A stretch of DNA of 64,000 bases from Adineta steineri. Lineage: Eukaryota > Rotifera > Eurotatoria > Adinetida > Adinetidae. The DNA lies in contig CAJNOI010000292.1 in NCBI GenBank assembly GCA_905250115.1, forward strand, positions 1 through 64,000, written 5' to 3'. The translations under genes were made by a program, and so were the position numbers. The first letter of the stretch is position 1. Every line of letters begins with the position of its first letter. The notes beneath the pieces were generated by a model. That model searched no databases, was not told where the DNA came from, and saw nothing but the letters and a program-made list of their open reading frames with translations. This document shows positions 37,515 to 50,863 of this stretch, piece by piece.

Positions 37515-39802
37515 ATGAATTATCATCTAGTTACACTTGTTCTATACACTATCGGTGGAAGTTTAGCAACATTTACCAATAAAATGAATAGTACTACTAT
37601 TTCATCAACAGTCAAAAATACAACAACAACAATGACAAAAATAAAAAAACTTGCTAAATGTAAATTAATCAATTTATTAAAATATTTGATTTTTACTTTT
37701 ATGTAATAGATACAAATGAAAATAAACTATCGGGAACTCAATACATGTCTGAAGTTGGTTCACGTTGTACTGGTATAGAATAAATCTTCTAGGAAATTTT
37801 AAGTTTATTATTTTTTTGTTATAAATATAGATGATGGTTTTTTTGCTGATCGAGATGATTGCCGTAAATTTCATGTATGCTATGGTGGTACACAATCAGT
37901 TCGTTGGTGTAAAAATGGAATGCTTTGGGATGAAACTAAAATTGGTTGTAGTTTACAAAGTTCAACATCATGTATTGGTGGTAGAAAAAAATGGGGTCAA
38001 GAGGAAGGTAAGATTTTATCTAGTGATTTATGATAAATATCAATGAAAAATATAGATACAACAACAACAACTACAACAGCATCAACAATGATAGGAACAG
38101 ATTCTAAATTGGGTAAAGGTAATTATACATGTCGATCTGGTGCAACTGGTTTCTTTGCTGATCCAAGTTCATGTTCGATATATCATTGGTGTGTTATTGG
38201 AGTTCTTCAATCAACACATCGTTGTAATGCTGGATTACATTTTTCAGCTAGTGCAAACGGATGTTTATGGCCAAAAGATGCTGAATGTTAGAGCATAAAA
38301 ATATATTTATTATAATTTATCTATTTTTTGTGATTTTACTTAAGGTGAAGGACAAATAGCGCCACCATATTCACCAATTGAATGTGCCACAGGTAGTTCA
38401 GGTTATTTTCCTGATCCATATGATTGTTCTGTATTTCATTATTGTGATGGTAATAACAAAAAAATAAAATTATTTGAAAATGTTCAGTTAATAATTTTAG
38501 GAGCGAAAAGTCAAAGTGATTCTTTACTTTGTTCATCTGGTCTGATATGGAGTTCACGTAAGAATTTTTATTTCACATATATGTATTTACATATAAAATA
38601 TTCATTAAAGGTATGGAAAGTTGTGCTTGGCCTCATGAAGTGACAGAATGTAAGAATATTTTGTTTTTCTTTATCGTTATTAATTGATTTAATTAGGTCA
38701 AAATTCATGTCCAGCAAATTATTCAAGTCAAATGCGTTTTGCTGATCCAGTTATATGTTCTCAATATGTTCAATGTGTTGATGGTCATTTAGAACAACGA
38801 ACATGTCCCAATAATTTATTATTTGATCGTATTACAAAAACATGTAAACCATATGAACAAGCTGAATGTCATGGTGCTAAACCTGATTCTTCAACAGGAA
38901 CAACAACAACCACAATTTCACCATGTAAGTTTATACTCATATGAATAAATACTACATTACATTTGCTGTTGATTTTCTAAAATGATGAGTAGAATCTTAG
39001 TATTGAGTATCATAATTAATTAATCATGATACTTTAAATTACAGTATAAACAAATAATTGTAGATTCAACGCCTGATATCATGTCAAATAATGGTGGAGT
39101 AATTAAAAAACAACGTTCGACTCGATTTAGTTGTATTTGTATGTAGAAAAACATTGTCTTTTCTTCTTTTGACATATATAAATCGAATTTTCTTAATATA
39201 GCTGATGGCTATTATGGTGACGCACAAGATTGTCGTATTTATCATGTATGTATTGATGGACGTGATTATCGATCAATGTGTGCACCAGGTCTAGCATGGG
39301 AATCTTTATTACGTTTATGTATGCCAGCTCATTTAACTGGTTGTCAAAGTTCAAAATCTTTTGAACCACCATCAGGTATTCAAAATTCTTCATAAAAAAA
39401 CAAAATTTCCTTTTTAACCATCTATATTATTACCATAAAGGATCATCGAAGAAAAAATGGTTTCCATTTACACGTTCAGTTCTAAAAACGACAACAACTA
39501 CAACAACAACATCAACACAGGCTGTACCATTTGGATTACCATCTATTTTTACTTGTGCTGGTCGTTCTAATGGTTATTATGCAGATCCTGTACATTGCCA
39601 TAAATTTCATTATTGTGCTACAGGTAAAAAAATCAATTGTTATTTTTTCTAAAGAAAAATTATATCGATAATTTTCTTTATAGGCTGGCATAGTGTAATG
39701 GAATGCGACAATGGTTTAGCATATTCAGCGCAAGATAATGATTGTGTTCCTGCCGAACTGGCCGATTGTGGAAATAATCGATTAATGAGAAAGAAATATT
39801 AA
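37515..39802 (+). CDS. Secreted chitin-binding protein with six peritrophin-A (CBM14) domains
   Basis: The start at 37515 gives a signal peptide (MNYHLVTLVLYTIGGSLA) and a Thr-rich stretch. Spliced exons then carry six cysteine-rich CBM14-like modules. Each shows the pattern C...GFF/YAD...C..F/YHxC...C..GL.W/F....C: DDGFFADRDDCRKFHVC, ATGFFADPSSCSIYHWC, SSGYFPDPYDCSVFHYC, QMRFADPVICSQYVQC, SDGYYGDAQDCRIYHVC and SNGYYADPVHCHKFHYC. Linkers of poly-Thr (TTTTTTTAS, TTTTTTTTSTQ) look mucin-like and O-glycosylated. Introns are about 50-60 bp, except the one near 38930-39060. It ends RLMRKKY at 39802. Such proteins coat chitin in cuticle, gut lining or the feeding apparatus; the tissue is unknown. 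Confidence 0.88.
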
Positions 39803-41126
39803 TAATAACAATAATAAAACATAAACTTTTGACATATTATATCTTCTCATATAAACTTCTTCTTTTATCTTTTTCTGTTGTTTAAATATAATTATAAATG
39901 TTTCATTCATTTTGTTCGCAAGTTAAACATTTAGTCAATAAAACAAAGACAATTTAACATATAATAAGTTTTGTCAGTTCTATTAAAAGAGAATCTTTGA
40001 TCCATACTACTCTAATATTTATAATAAATAAGAAATCATTCAACCAAATAAATTTCTGATCTCTTAATAGAATAATATCCTATAAGAATTATCGTGTTAA
40101 AAATAAGAGTAACGCAAATCTATCATGTGACGAGGAATATCGACACGCAAAATGGACATGATTTTTATTGATGAGTCTAAAAAATTAGTAATAACGCAAA
40201 AAAGTAATATGGGTGTGTCGCTGACTAATTCAGTACGAAAAGGTGAGGCAAAGTACAACAAACTTATTTCGAAAGTACGTACATTGAGTCAACGGATAAA
40301 GATAAAAATAGATATACAGGAGGCAATTCTTTTAGTTTAATTCTTCACAAACAGAGCAAGGCAAGAGTGCATGTCAGTTTCAGACATAAACAAATAATAC
40401 AGCTACTATTTAATTCAAAGATGAATAAAAATTACAATCGAGAAATCTTTAAATTAAATGCATATTTACACATTTGTCTCATTGTTAACTCTACTACTAT
40501 GAGAATTTACTCTTGTTTGTCGACGATAGTATACTATATTTTTCCTTTCTTCTCGCTAGAAAAAAATCCATAATTATACTCTCCATATTTCTCTTCCATT
40601 GCAGTCAACCAGCAGCCAGAAAAAAAGAAAAGAAAGCTTGCAAAGCGCTAGGGTGAAGGAGGAAAAAGGGAGAAAAATACTATTCGTTGGTTAGAATGAA
40701 AAAGAACGAGAAAATGCTTGCTGTGTATAAAAATGAGAAAGAAAAGCATTGACGACTACTACTCAGCACAGACACACACGCTCGAAACACAATTACTATA
40801 CACCCTACACGACAGCGACGATCGTACAACTAGAAAGGAATAAAAATAAAATAAAATACAAGTTTACTTAATAAAACTATCTTTCGTTTGTTCATTTTTT
40901 TTTCTTCTTCGTTCTGTACAAAAAACAAATATCTACAAATTTTACGCTCTACAATCGATCGCACGTTTATTTACAATTTTGAATATTATTTGTTTAAACA
41001 AAAATCCGTCTAATCGTTCTATCGCGCAAAATTTTGGATTTTACATCGTCTTTTCTGTTACTTATTTATATCGAAATTATTGGTAATGCTTTAAAATCCT
41101 GATAATTATACAAAATTATTCGATTA
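39803..41126. other. Intergenic and 5' UTR region upstream of hexokinase
   Basis: AT-rich with no credible gene. The short open frames at 40152 and 40367 have no family features. A TATA-like site and a pyrimidine-rich leader occupy the right part. Confidence 0.5.
40726..40770 (+). promoter_or_regulatory. Candidate hexokinase core promoter (TATA plus initiator)
   Basis: TATAAAAAT at 40726 is followed about 35 bp later by ACTACTCAGCACAG, a TCAG-type initiator. The long leader to the ATG at 41127 has no upstream gene in between. Position and spacing are the only evidence. Confidence 0.35.
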
Positions 41127-44100
41127 ATGTCTTCTCTTGCTACAATAATTAAAGACGATTCACTGACGTCTACATTGCGCATTGGTTTTTACAGCCTTGC
41201 TGCCTGTTCTGTCGTTGGTTTAGCAGCCTATGTAGGCTACAAAGCAGCAGGACCTAATAAAACAGCACATGCTCTTCAAAATCGCCATCCGGAATCAAAT
41301 GAGCAGGTAAAATAACTCAACGAACGAATTTACGTTTTCATACTTTGAAAATGTCTATTTTTATTATGATGACGTCATAGAAAACGATTGTGTTTGAATA
41401 TCCTATATTGTTCTTTGCTTCGCTTACATGAGAAAAAAACTACATGATGCAATAAAACGTCACTTTGACTAAGAGGTATAGACGTCTACAGAAAAAATCG
41501 TATGTTTCTAATGCAATGCGTTCTATGACACACCCCCGTTCAGAACGACAAAATCGGGCTTGAAACATATTCATAAAGAAACTAATGAGAAACAAGGAAG
41601 AAAAAGAATCAGTTGAATGTACCCGAGAAGATGTAAAGAAATATTACCACTTTCTCTCGGAATATATTTGTTTACTTCAGCAATGGTTTCGCCTTGAAGA
41701 ATAACGTACAAGTCCACCATGAGTTGCTTTTTTTTCTATAAAAGAAACAAGAAATTTTCATTGAATATTGATAATAAGTAATAATGATTGAGATCAAATT
41801 TCTATGAAATACGAGTAAAAATAAAGATGAAAATTTTCAAAAACTAATTGTAACGAATCATTTGATAATCATACATATATAAAAATTTAGTACATATTGT
41901 TGCACCTAATGAACTCATATATATTAATAAATGATTGCAAATAGTTTTATAGCTTATATGAAAATATCATTATTATAGAACGTGAAAGATTGGACATGAC
42001 TTTGAAGAAACGTGAGAATTTATCAGGAACACACTTTGCACTAATCAACCTAGACTATGTTTATCAATGTTTCACATTGCGATATTGTTCTTTTACCCTT
42101 ATTATTATTGATTATCACAGACTATAATAATAGTACTAGTAGTCTGATTCTAAAGATGTCGCTAAGTTGAAGTCTGTTCCGATATATCTATTGTTCTTTT
42201 TAATAGATTGAAAAAGTTCTTGAATCATTGCGTCTTGACGATGAGAAGCTTCGTCACATAATGCAATTACTTGAACAAGAAATGGATGCTGGTCTTTCTC
42301 CTGCTACACATAAAAATGCTGATGTTAAAATGTTTCCTACATATGTTAGAAATATTGCTGACGGATCTGAAACCGGTCAAGTTCTTGCATTAGATTTAGG
42401 TGGAACAAATTTTCGTGTTTTACTTGTTACTTTATTACCACAATCAAGAGTTGATTTAAAATCAAAAATATTCGTTATACCACAATCAATTATGCTTGGT
42501 GAAGGTGTTAATGTATGTATCATAAACTTAAAGCAAAAGACAAACATTATTAAAAGGAATACCTTTTTTTAGCTTTTTCGTCATCTTGCGGATTGTCTTT
42601 TGGATTTTATGAAAAAAGAAAATATTCTTAAAACAAATATTCGTTATCCATTAGGTAAACATTTCTTTTTTCAGAACGGTATTGAAATCTTATTGCAATA
42701 TATTTCTAGGTTTTACATTTTCATTTCCATGTAAACAAGAAGGCCTTGCATCAGCGCGATTAACATCTTGGACAAAAGGTTTTACATGTGCAGGTGTTGT
42801 TAATGAAGATGTTGTTAAACTACTTCAAACAGCAATTGATGAAAAAGTATTTCATTAAGAAAAACTATAATTATTTTAATTCATTTCATTTAGGGTATTA
42901 ATGTACAATGTGTTGCACTTGTCAATGATACAGTTGGCACATTAATGGCATGTGCATATAAAGATCCAAATACAGCAATTGGTCTTATATTAGGTACAGG
43001 TACAAATGCATGTTATATGGAAAAAATAGGTCGAGTTGGTACATGGGATGGTGATTATAATGAACCAAAACAAGTTATTATTAATATGGAATGGGGAGCA
43101 TTTGGTAATAATAATCGTTTAAATCATATACGTACAAAATATGATGAAGAAGTTGATCTCTCATCAGTTAATCCTGGCAAACAAATGTATATAAATAAGA
43201 ATAACATTTTTTTTTATATTTAATATATCCCTATTTTTTAGTTTTGAAAAAATGATTAGCGGAATGTATATGGGCGAAATTGTTCGTTTGATTATACTTG
43301 ATTTAATGCAACAAGATCTGTTATTTATTGGTCAACGTGATGGTTACGGAGATTATAGTACACCATTATTTACTCGCGGTGGTTTTTATACAAAATTTGT
43401 TAGTACTGTGGAGACAGATGAAGGTATTGCATTTGCAAATACAAGACGTGTCCTAGAAGATATCGGTATTAGAAACCCAACATTTGATGATTGTGCTATT
43501 GTACAACATATTTGCAAGAATGTTTCGAAACGTGCTGCAAGATTAGCTGGCGCAAGTAAATATCTATTGAAATATAAAAATTAGTGATTCTATTAAATAT
43601 TCATTAAAAATTTAGGCCTTGCTGTAATAGTCAATCGTATAAATAAACCTAATATAACTGTTGGTGTTGATGGTTCACTCTATCGTTACCACCCAAGGTT
43701 CAAGAGAAATATGGAAAAATGTATGAAAACTGTTGTCAATAAAAATATCAAAGTACGTAAGATAACTCTATTTTCTTAAGAAAAATAAAAAAAGATAGAT
43801 TAAGTAAAGACTGTGATATTGACTAATTAAAAAGAAAAAAAACTGAATTTCAGTACCTACTACAGTTATCAAACTATGATTTTGGTGTTGGTACAGTAGT
43901 AACTGTGGTAGCAGAATGTTTTACTGCTACAAGGAAAATGAAATCTAACTACAAACTTACAGAACTGTAAGGTATAATAAACAACAACAAGCATATATTG
44001 AGGAAAAAGCTGGTATGTGGTTATATACTCATGATACTAAAGCTTTTTTTCATTTTTGTTTTACATCATATTGATATTATTCTATTCTGCATGAATTTTC

Positions 44101-44358
44101 TATGAAATTTAATTTTAATATTTTTTTGTTTAGTTCAAATTAACGTTATCTGATGATGGTAGTGGTAAAGGAGCGGCATTGATTGCAATCGTTGCTGATC
44201 GTTTTCAAAAACAGCAATTAAGATCAAGTTTTGATGAAAATGAAGATGAAGAAATTCGCGAACAATTTCAAAAAACTGCAGAAGATCCAACTATACCCAT
44301 CCCTCAAGCCACGACTAGCACATTACTTAGAACGCTACCTTCAACTTGCTGTTTTTGA
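41127..44358 (+). CDS. HK: Hexokinase with N-terminal membrane anchor
   Basis: Eight exons (41127-41306, 42207-42512, 42573-42654, 42710-42846, 42894-43186, 43242-43555, 43616-43752, 44134-44358), 1674 nt, 557 residues. Exon 1 encodes a separate leader with a hydrophobic helix ([20 protein letters not shown]), so the enzyme is probably attached to a membrane, perhaps the mitochondrial outer membrane as in animal HKs. The single catalytic unit has the ATP phosphate loop [15 protein letters not shown], the sugar motif [11 protein letters not shown], the catalytic Asp in [27 protein letters not shown], and DGSLYRYHP and [11 protein letters not shown] near the C-terminus. It phosphorylates glucose at entry to glycolysis. 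Intron 1 (900 bp) contains a perfect TGACGTCA at 41370-41377. The C-terminal tail after the fold is acidic then Ser/Thr-rich. Confidence 0.95.
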
Positions 44359-47056
44359 GAGGCTAAAATTTCGACTCAAGAAGTTTTCAATTCAGATTGA
44401 AATTATTCTCAGTATTCATCATAAGAAAATAATTTAGTTTTTATGAATAGTTAACGGATTTTTAGAAAAATAACGTTTCGTAACACCTCGTCAATTAGGA
44501 CTCTCGACAAAACAATTATTCAAAATTTTCGTCACGTATGTCGGAATGGGTGTGGATGTGGGTGTGGGTATTTATTCTGAATCGGTCCGCCAGAGGTATC
44601 TTACTTTTTTTGTTACGATTTTCTGTACAACAGTATTTCCGAACACCGGGTCATGCTGTCAGATGTCCGTAAAAGATGGTACGAAACGTCATACATCCCG
44701 CATTTTATATTATAGAGTATAATGGTGTAGCACTGAAAAAAATATTTGACTGTTCAATGTAGAGCGTTGTATGTGCAAGCCTCATGAGAAAAGTTAAACG
44801 CGCTTAAGCTTACTTATAATAGCTTGAGTTTTTATTTTATAAGCGCTTAAATATGCTTACAAAGTTAAAAACGGATTTCTTAGTAATTATATTTCTAAGA
44901 TTTGAGTTGGTTTAAATGATTTATGCTGCTTTAACCTGTAAGCGCTTATCAATATTCTATATATATATATGTCTAAGCATGTGAGAATAGGTCAGCAATA
45001 GCTTGCAGTAAGAATATTTCTAGATCAACTGAGATGAATTACAGACAGACTCATACAGCGGGAGAGTATTGCTTCATACTTGAGTTACAATCCTCTCGAG
45101 TAGTATTGCGTTGAACTACACTTTCAAATGATATTAATTGCTATTGCACAGTATGTTGTTCTGTCCAATATTAAGAATGGTGCCAACTAATTATATAACT
45201 AGGACGTTTTTTGAATGATTGATGAGAAGATTTTGAAAATGGATGGAAAATTTCTTGAATCGAAACTGTTGCAGTTCTTTTTTTTTACCTAATCAGTCTA
45301 TCCCGATTTTGTTTTTATTTTGTATTTAACAAATCTAGAACGTCATACGTTGATATGCAAACAATTTCTTTTTGTGTTTTGTATTTGTCATATTATAATT
45401 ATGTGGATGTTTACTTTTTTTGTAATGTATCTGTGCTTTAAGAGTGGTTTCAAAAACACACAATATATGTCCTTTAATTATTAATATTCCCGCCCACAAT
45501 CATGTTGATGATTTGGAAAATATTCCTTTCTTTTTCTCAAATATTAATCCTTATTGTTTTCAGTTTTTTTTCTTCATCTTATATTGAATAATATATTTTT
45601 TGTTCAGATTTCAATTTCTGGTTATAGTTACAATATATATTTAGGTCAATTTTTTCCTTACATTGTAAATAATTTGTTATGATGCTTTCAAAAGAAAAAC
45701 GAAACTTATTTCTGATTGAAAACATAAGATCAATTATATTTGTATCAGAATTGATTAATAGTATTTAATGTACAAAAAATCAGGACTTTATTTCTAATGA
45801 ATAAAACATTATCATCTTACAAAATCAACGAAACAATACTTACAAAAATGATCTAACCAATATGTAATAGATTCTATTGATTTTATTTTATTTTTCTTAT
45901 ATAACAACAAAAAAACGAAATTTCATGATATTCTTAAGTCCTTGTTAAATTCTAGGTTGTATGATAAGCTACAAAAATAACCTTCCAACATTATTATTAC
46001 TTTGTCAAGGATAAGTTATTCTCTAAATATAGAAATAGATAATACTGCATACACAGACAGTTATGTATCTAACAACTATATGTGACAATTCTGCTATGAC
46101 AGAATAGACAGAATAATAACAAACAAACTATTAAATATCCTACCAAATAAAGCAAGTATAATATATATTATTCATTATAAGCAAATAAATGGATCAGATT
46201 TACAGTTGTCATCACAGATCACCGTAATATAATTGACTCATCATCAATAGAAAATATCTGTCTGTACGTTTTTTTTTTAATATTCTCTTCTTCTTCTTCT
46301 TCTTTTTTTTCACTTTTCTGTCAAGATGGCGGCGATCATCGTGGGGCGTTTTTTTTTCTCCTCTTGTCGCTATTTGTGTGATGTGGCGTCTTTCAATAGA
46401 TTTCTTTTTTTCTTTTCTCTTTGCTTTGCCTTTCTCTATTCTGACAAAGCGACAACCTACGCCTTACACAACTATATTGGGACACTTTTTTTCTTATTGA
46501 GAGAAGCAAAGCGTAATTAAACAGAAAGGAGAAAAGAAAAATGACGACTATTCTCTATATTTCTCTCATTTTTACAAGCCATGGTAAGTCAGAGCGAATA
46601 ACAAATTGTGTTGGATGTCGTCAACATATATATACACCGTTATAGAAAAGAAAAAGAGAACAGACATATGCAATCCTACTAAAAGAATAAAAAAAAAACG
46701 AGAGAGAGAAAGAGGGAGAAAAAAAGAAAAATAGAAACCTTTACGAGTAAGCGCGTGCGTGTTCACTGCTGATCGTCATTATACATGAGAATGTATGTAC
46801 AAAAAAAAAAAGATGAGAAGAAAAAAAGTGAGTGAAGGACAATGACGACTTACGTCAATACAATTTATCTCTTCACTACTGACTGTCAGTATTAATGACG
46901 TTCGATTCGATCATTAATTTTAATACTCATGTCCGATTTCTTCTAGATATGATTTATTTTCATAATCAATAAATTAAGCCTTTCTTTTTTGTTTCGTATA
47001 TTATTTATTTTAATTATGAAAAGAAAGAAAAAAAAAGAATTGATTATTATTTTTAG
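44359..47056. other. Intergenic region of about 2.7 kb, no supported gene
   Basis: Holds the hexokinase 3' UTR, a G-rich fragment GGGTGTGGATGTGGGTGTGG (44547-44566) like one half of the hairpin family, three AAGCGCTTA-type palindromic motifs (about 44810-44950), a TTC microsatellite near 46288, and the motif AAGATGGCGGC. Open frames are short and low-complexity. Confidence 0.5.
46323..46333 (+). promoter_or_regulatory. YY1-type motif AAGATGGCGGC
   Basis: An exact AAGATGGCGGC in a GC-rich patch of an AT-rich intergenic region, about 730 bp upstream of the RNF217 start. The motif is the classic YY1 site found near animal transcription starts. Whether a transcript starts here is not visible; a 5' UTR intron to the AG at 47056 would fit. 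Confidence 0.4.
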
Positions 47057-49008
47057 ATGGCTGAGCAATATTTATCTAGCTCAACTGATATTCCGTCCAC
47101 AATAGATGTTGTAAAAAAATCAACTATATTGGATACTACTCTTGATACTAATTCTTTTATTCGTCGTTCACTTTCAAATAAATTAAATGTTACTTGTGTA
47201 ACACCGACACCATCATCAACAGCATCATCAACAACTTCTCTAACGATTTATTGTATTGAAACAGGTTCTGTAGCACAATCACTTCGTCGACGACAATCAT
47301 TAACTAATACAACAGTGATACCAAATAATATCGAGATTACTACGAATCCTATTGATGAAGGACGTCTGCTTAACGATAATGATAAACCACAAGATTTATT
47401 GACAGATGTTGAAAAGACTGTTACTATGAGCGATGGTGATAATGAATCGTTTGATGATGATGACGACGATGATGATGATGAAACAATTATTGATGATTCA
47501 CTAGATCCACAATCATTTCCAACACTACCAAATTATGTCAGCTCACCATGTCCGATTTGTTTAGAACAAGCAGTATTACAAGTATCTCCATGTTGTTATT
47601 ATCTTTGTTGTAATAGTTGTTGGCGTGCACATATATCATCGACGATAAATGATGGACGAATTAAAATCCCATGTGTAGCTAATGAATGTAATAAATATCT
47701 AACAAGAGAATCGATAGTAAATTTTGTTCGATATGATCCTGTATTACATGAACGTTATCTTAAATTATATTTAACTTTTAATCAAAATCCACGTGCTAAA
47801 ACATGTAAGAAATTCATACAATCAAATTTATTGTTGATCTATCCTATGGATTATATTTAGGTCCTCGTTGTTGTCATCTTTATTCATTGGATACAATAAA
47901 TCCAATTCCTTTAGTAAATAATAATAATAATAATAATAAAAATGTAAAAAAACAAAATAATAAAAAAATTCCAAAACAAGTTCAATGTTCAGACTGTTCA
48001 CTTGTTTGGTGTTTTCGTTGTTCGGCACCATGGCATGAAAATATGACTTGTAAACAATTTATAAAAGGTGATAAACTTTTATTAAAATGGATTAATCAAA
48101 AAAATGAAGAACAATGGAATGCAAGAAAATGTCCTAAATGTTCTTCACTTATACAACGTGCTGGAGGCATGATATATGCTTTATTTTCTATAATTTTTAT
48201 AAATATTTATCTTTTGATAGGTTGTCCTCATATGACATGTCAATCATGTTCATGTGAATTTTGTTATCTATGTGGTCGACGTTATGTACAAATTCCATTT
48301 ATTGGTCAACATAGTAACAAATTTAGGTAAATATATTCTTTTTATATGAAAATAAAAATGAAGTTTTTCTTTATTAGTATGTTTGGATGTCCATATAATT
48401 TTTATCCTGAAAAACCATGGCTTCGTCGAACAATACGTGGTGTAATTGCAACTAGTGTTGTTGTTGCTTCACCAGTTATTGTAGCTGGTGCTGTAACTGC
48501 AGCTATAACAGTTTTACCACCATTTGGAATTTATAAACTTGTTAAACGTGTACGTTCTCGTCGTCATCCACAAATTGAAGCTACGTTTCCTATTGGTGAA
48601 CCATTCTTAATCGAACCTGATCTTAATGATCGTGAAGCATTAATGCGTGCAACATTTCAATATAATTTACGTGGTGATCTTGCAGATGATATCATGCGTG
48701 TATTACGACAACATACTGAAGGATTTTCTTTTAATCCAACTATAGATGACGATGATAATCAAAGTAATAATGAATATAATCAAGATTTTCCACTATCGAT
48801 TTTTGCTGAAATGGATATTGAACATTTATTTTCTGATAATAATAATAATGATAATGATGAACCAAACAATCCTCCATTAGATTATCGTACATGTCCAACT
48901 ACACCAGCTTCAACTATACGAAAAGGTCTAAGTCAAAGTTTAACTAATTTATCAGCGAATTATCGTGCATCTCTTAATCGTCATCATTCAATAACTATAG
49001 AACACTAA
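47057..49008 (+). CDS. RNF217: RNF217-like RBR E3 ubiquitin ligase
   Basis: Exons 47057-47804, 47861-48166, 48221-48326 and 48378-49008 sum to 1791 nt, 596 residues. A Ser/Thr-rich and Asp-rich N-terminus precedes RING1 (CPICLEQAVLQVSPCCYYLC), then an IBR region interrupted by a poly-Asn/Lys insert (residues about 260-275) with CSDCSLVWCFRCSAPWHENM, and RING2 (CPKCSSLIQRAGG joined to CPHMTCQSC and CEFCYLCGRRY). As in RNF217, FIGQHSNKF, FGCPYNF, a charged LRR and a membrane segment (VVVASPVIVAGAVTAAI) follow. Such ligases pass ubiquitin through a RING2 cysteine. Intron 3 has GC-AG ends, and its removal restores the RING2 spacing. An AG acceptor lies immediately before the ATG, suggesting a 5' UTR intron or leader trans-splicing. 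Confidence 0.9.
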
Positions 49009-50863
49009 TATTTTATTGCATTTGTGAAGAGTGTATATATATATAGAAGTTTTTCTTTGTCTTGAGTGCGCGCATATTTCTATGTCTGCCCGGTGTGCTT
49101 TTCTTTTTCCTGTTTTTTCTTTCTCAGTGACAGCACAGTTGCTTATGATATTTGTTTTTGTGTTGTGTGTGCATCCGTTTGTTTTCCTATTTCTGTGCCA
49201 CTCATTGCATATAGCAGCGATAAATAAAATACCAAAAGCAGAGACAGAAAAAAATATTTGAACTTTTTTCAATATTAACATATGATCGTATAAGTACAAA
49301 AATGTTAACGACTAATAATTCAATGTACATTTATCATTCATCTCAATGAATTCATATGTTTTATATGAACAGATCAATACATGTTTAATTGTCGAAATCA
49401 ATACGATCTAATTACAATGATCATATCAAATTAAAAATATCCTGTTCATAAATTGAGTATCAAATATGTTATATGATATGGTATAGGATCGATATATACA
49501 CAGACATGCTTGTCTCAACATCTAACGAATGTATTGTGATATTAACATATATCTTTACTATGCAATTTACATTTAATACTAATTAATATTTTAATAACTT
49601 AATTAACATAGAAATGATATTGCATATAAGTTCAAATTATTGAAGAGAATGTCCTTGGAGAAGTAATGATTTTTATATGCATGATAAATGTAACAGATTT
49701 TGATTGTGTAAATTCGAAGTAATTGGTTTATATACTATTATGCAATGAAGTCATATTCTTTTGATATTGAATTCAATATCGTGATATAATATTCAATAGA
49801 ATAAATATATATATATATGTAAGAATTCTATTCATTAAATGAAATTTGATGATTGCTTATATTTTAGAGTAATTATAAAGTTTTTTTTTTTAAAGTTTGA
49901 CGTTATTATATGTTACTATGAGATAGAATAGTTATCTTGCCTTTTAAGACATTAAAAGAGAAGAAAAAGGTTGCATGAGCAATTAGTTCATTATTCCGCA
50001 AGATGAAAGTTATATAATAGTCGTAAGAGCGAATATAAAAGATGAAGTCAACCGTTTATAATCTAAAAAATGTCATACTATAATGCTTGCAGTAAAACGT
50101 TATAATAGCCATGATTTGAAAAAACGAACGTATTTTTGTTTGTATTACAATAACTTTAGATCACTTGTAGTTAATTACAAAAAATCATGTTCTAATGACA
50201 AAGTTCTTTTGACATTAGTATCTTACTATGATTGATTGACACACACTAATTTCAATACTATTTTCTTTATCACTAGACAATATAGAAACAAGTTTTCACA
50301 TGAAGTGATTAACATATGCAATTATGAATTATCTACTACTTTAATGCATGAATATTTGAAGAATAAATATTATTTGAAAAGAAAAGATGTTGCATAAATA
50401 ATATGTTTGCTTGTCATACATAGAGAATATTAGTCGACATAAATCATCGAAGATCATCTGTCTCGTCCATTGTGTTTGTTTGAAAAGAAAAGAAGAAAAA
50501 TGACAAATAGACGACAAGAGAATATACTAATAAAAAACAATCATTATACGAAACAAAAAAAAAGGAGAGAAGAGTTTTTTTATCATATATTATTTATGTA
50601 TCCTTGTATAGACATCTTTCAATTTCAGTTAGAAATAATGGATAGCTGAAATGTCTTATAAAGTATTTGAAGTGCTTATATTTTTAGATCCACAATTGTG
50701 AGACAATATAAGTAACATGGATTTAGAATCATAGTAACGAGTTATAAAGATAGCATTGCATCAATGCTGAAAAAAGCAAATAGCCTGTTCTTAAAAACTA
50801 ATGAATGAATAATAATATAAGAAAACTTTATTGAAAAAGGCTTGTACAATAATATAATATAGA
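49009..50863. other. Intergenic region of about 1.9 kb
   Basis: The RNF217 3' UTR region, then AT-rich DNA. Open frames at 48988-49299 (-) and 49031-49261 (+) overlap each other in opposite strands and look like chance. Nothing else recognised. Confidence 0.5.

Noticed and set aside
43854..43985. Extra exon in hexokinase intron 7 (CTGAATTTCAG then TACCTACTACAG)
   Set aside because: Direct splicing 43752 to 44134 continues the hexokinase fold (NIK to [15 protein letters not shown]) and keeps frame; an added exon would disrupt it.
44810..44950. AAGCGCTTA palindromic motifs as a regulatory cluster
   Set aside because: Only two or three short occurrences in AT-rich DNA, without further support.
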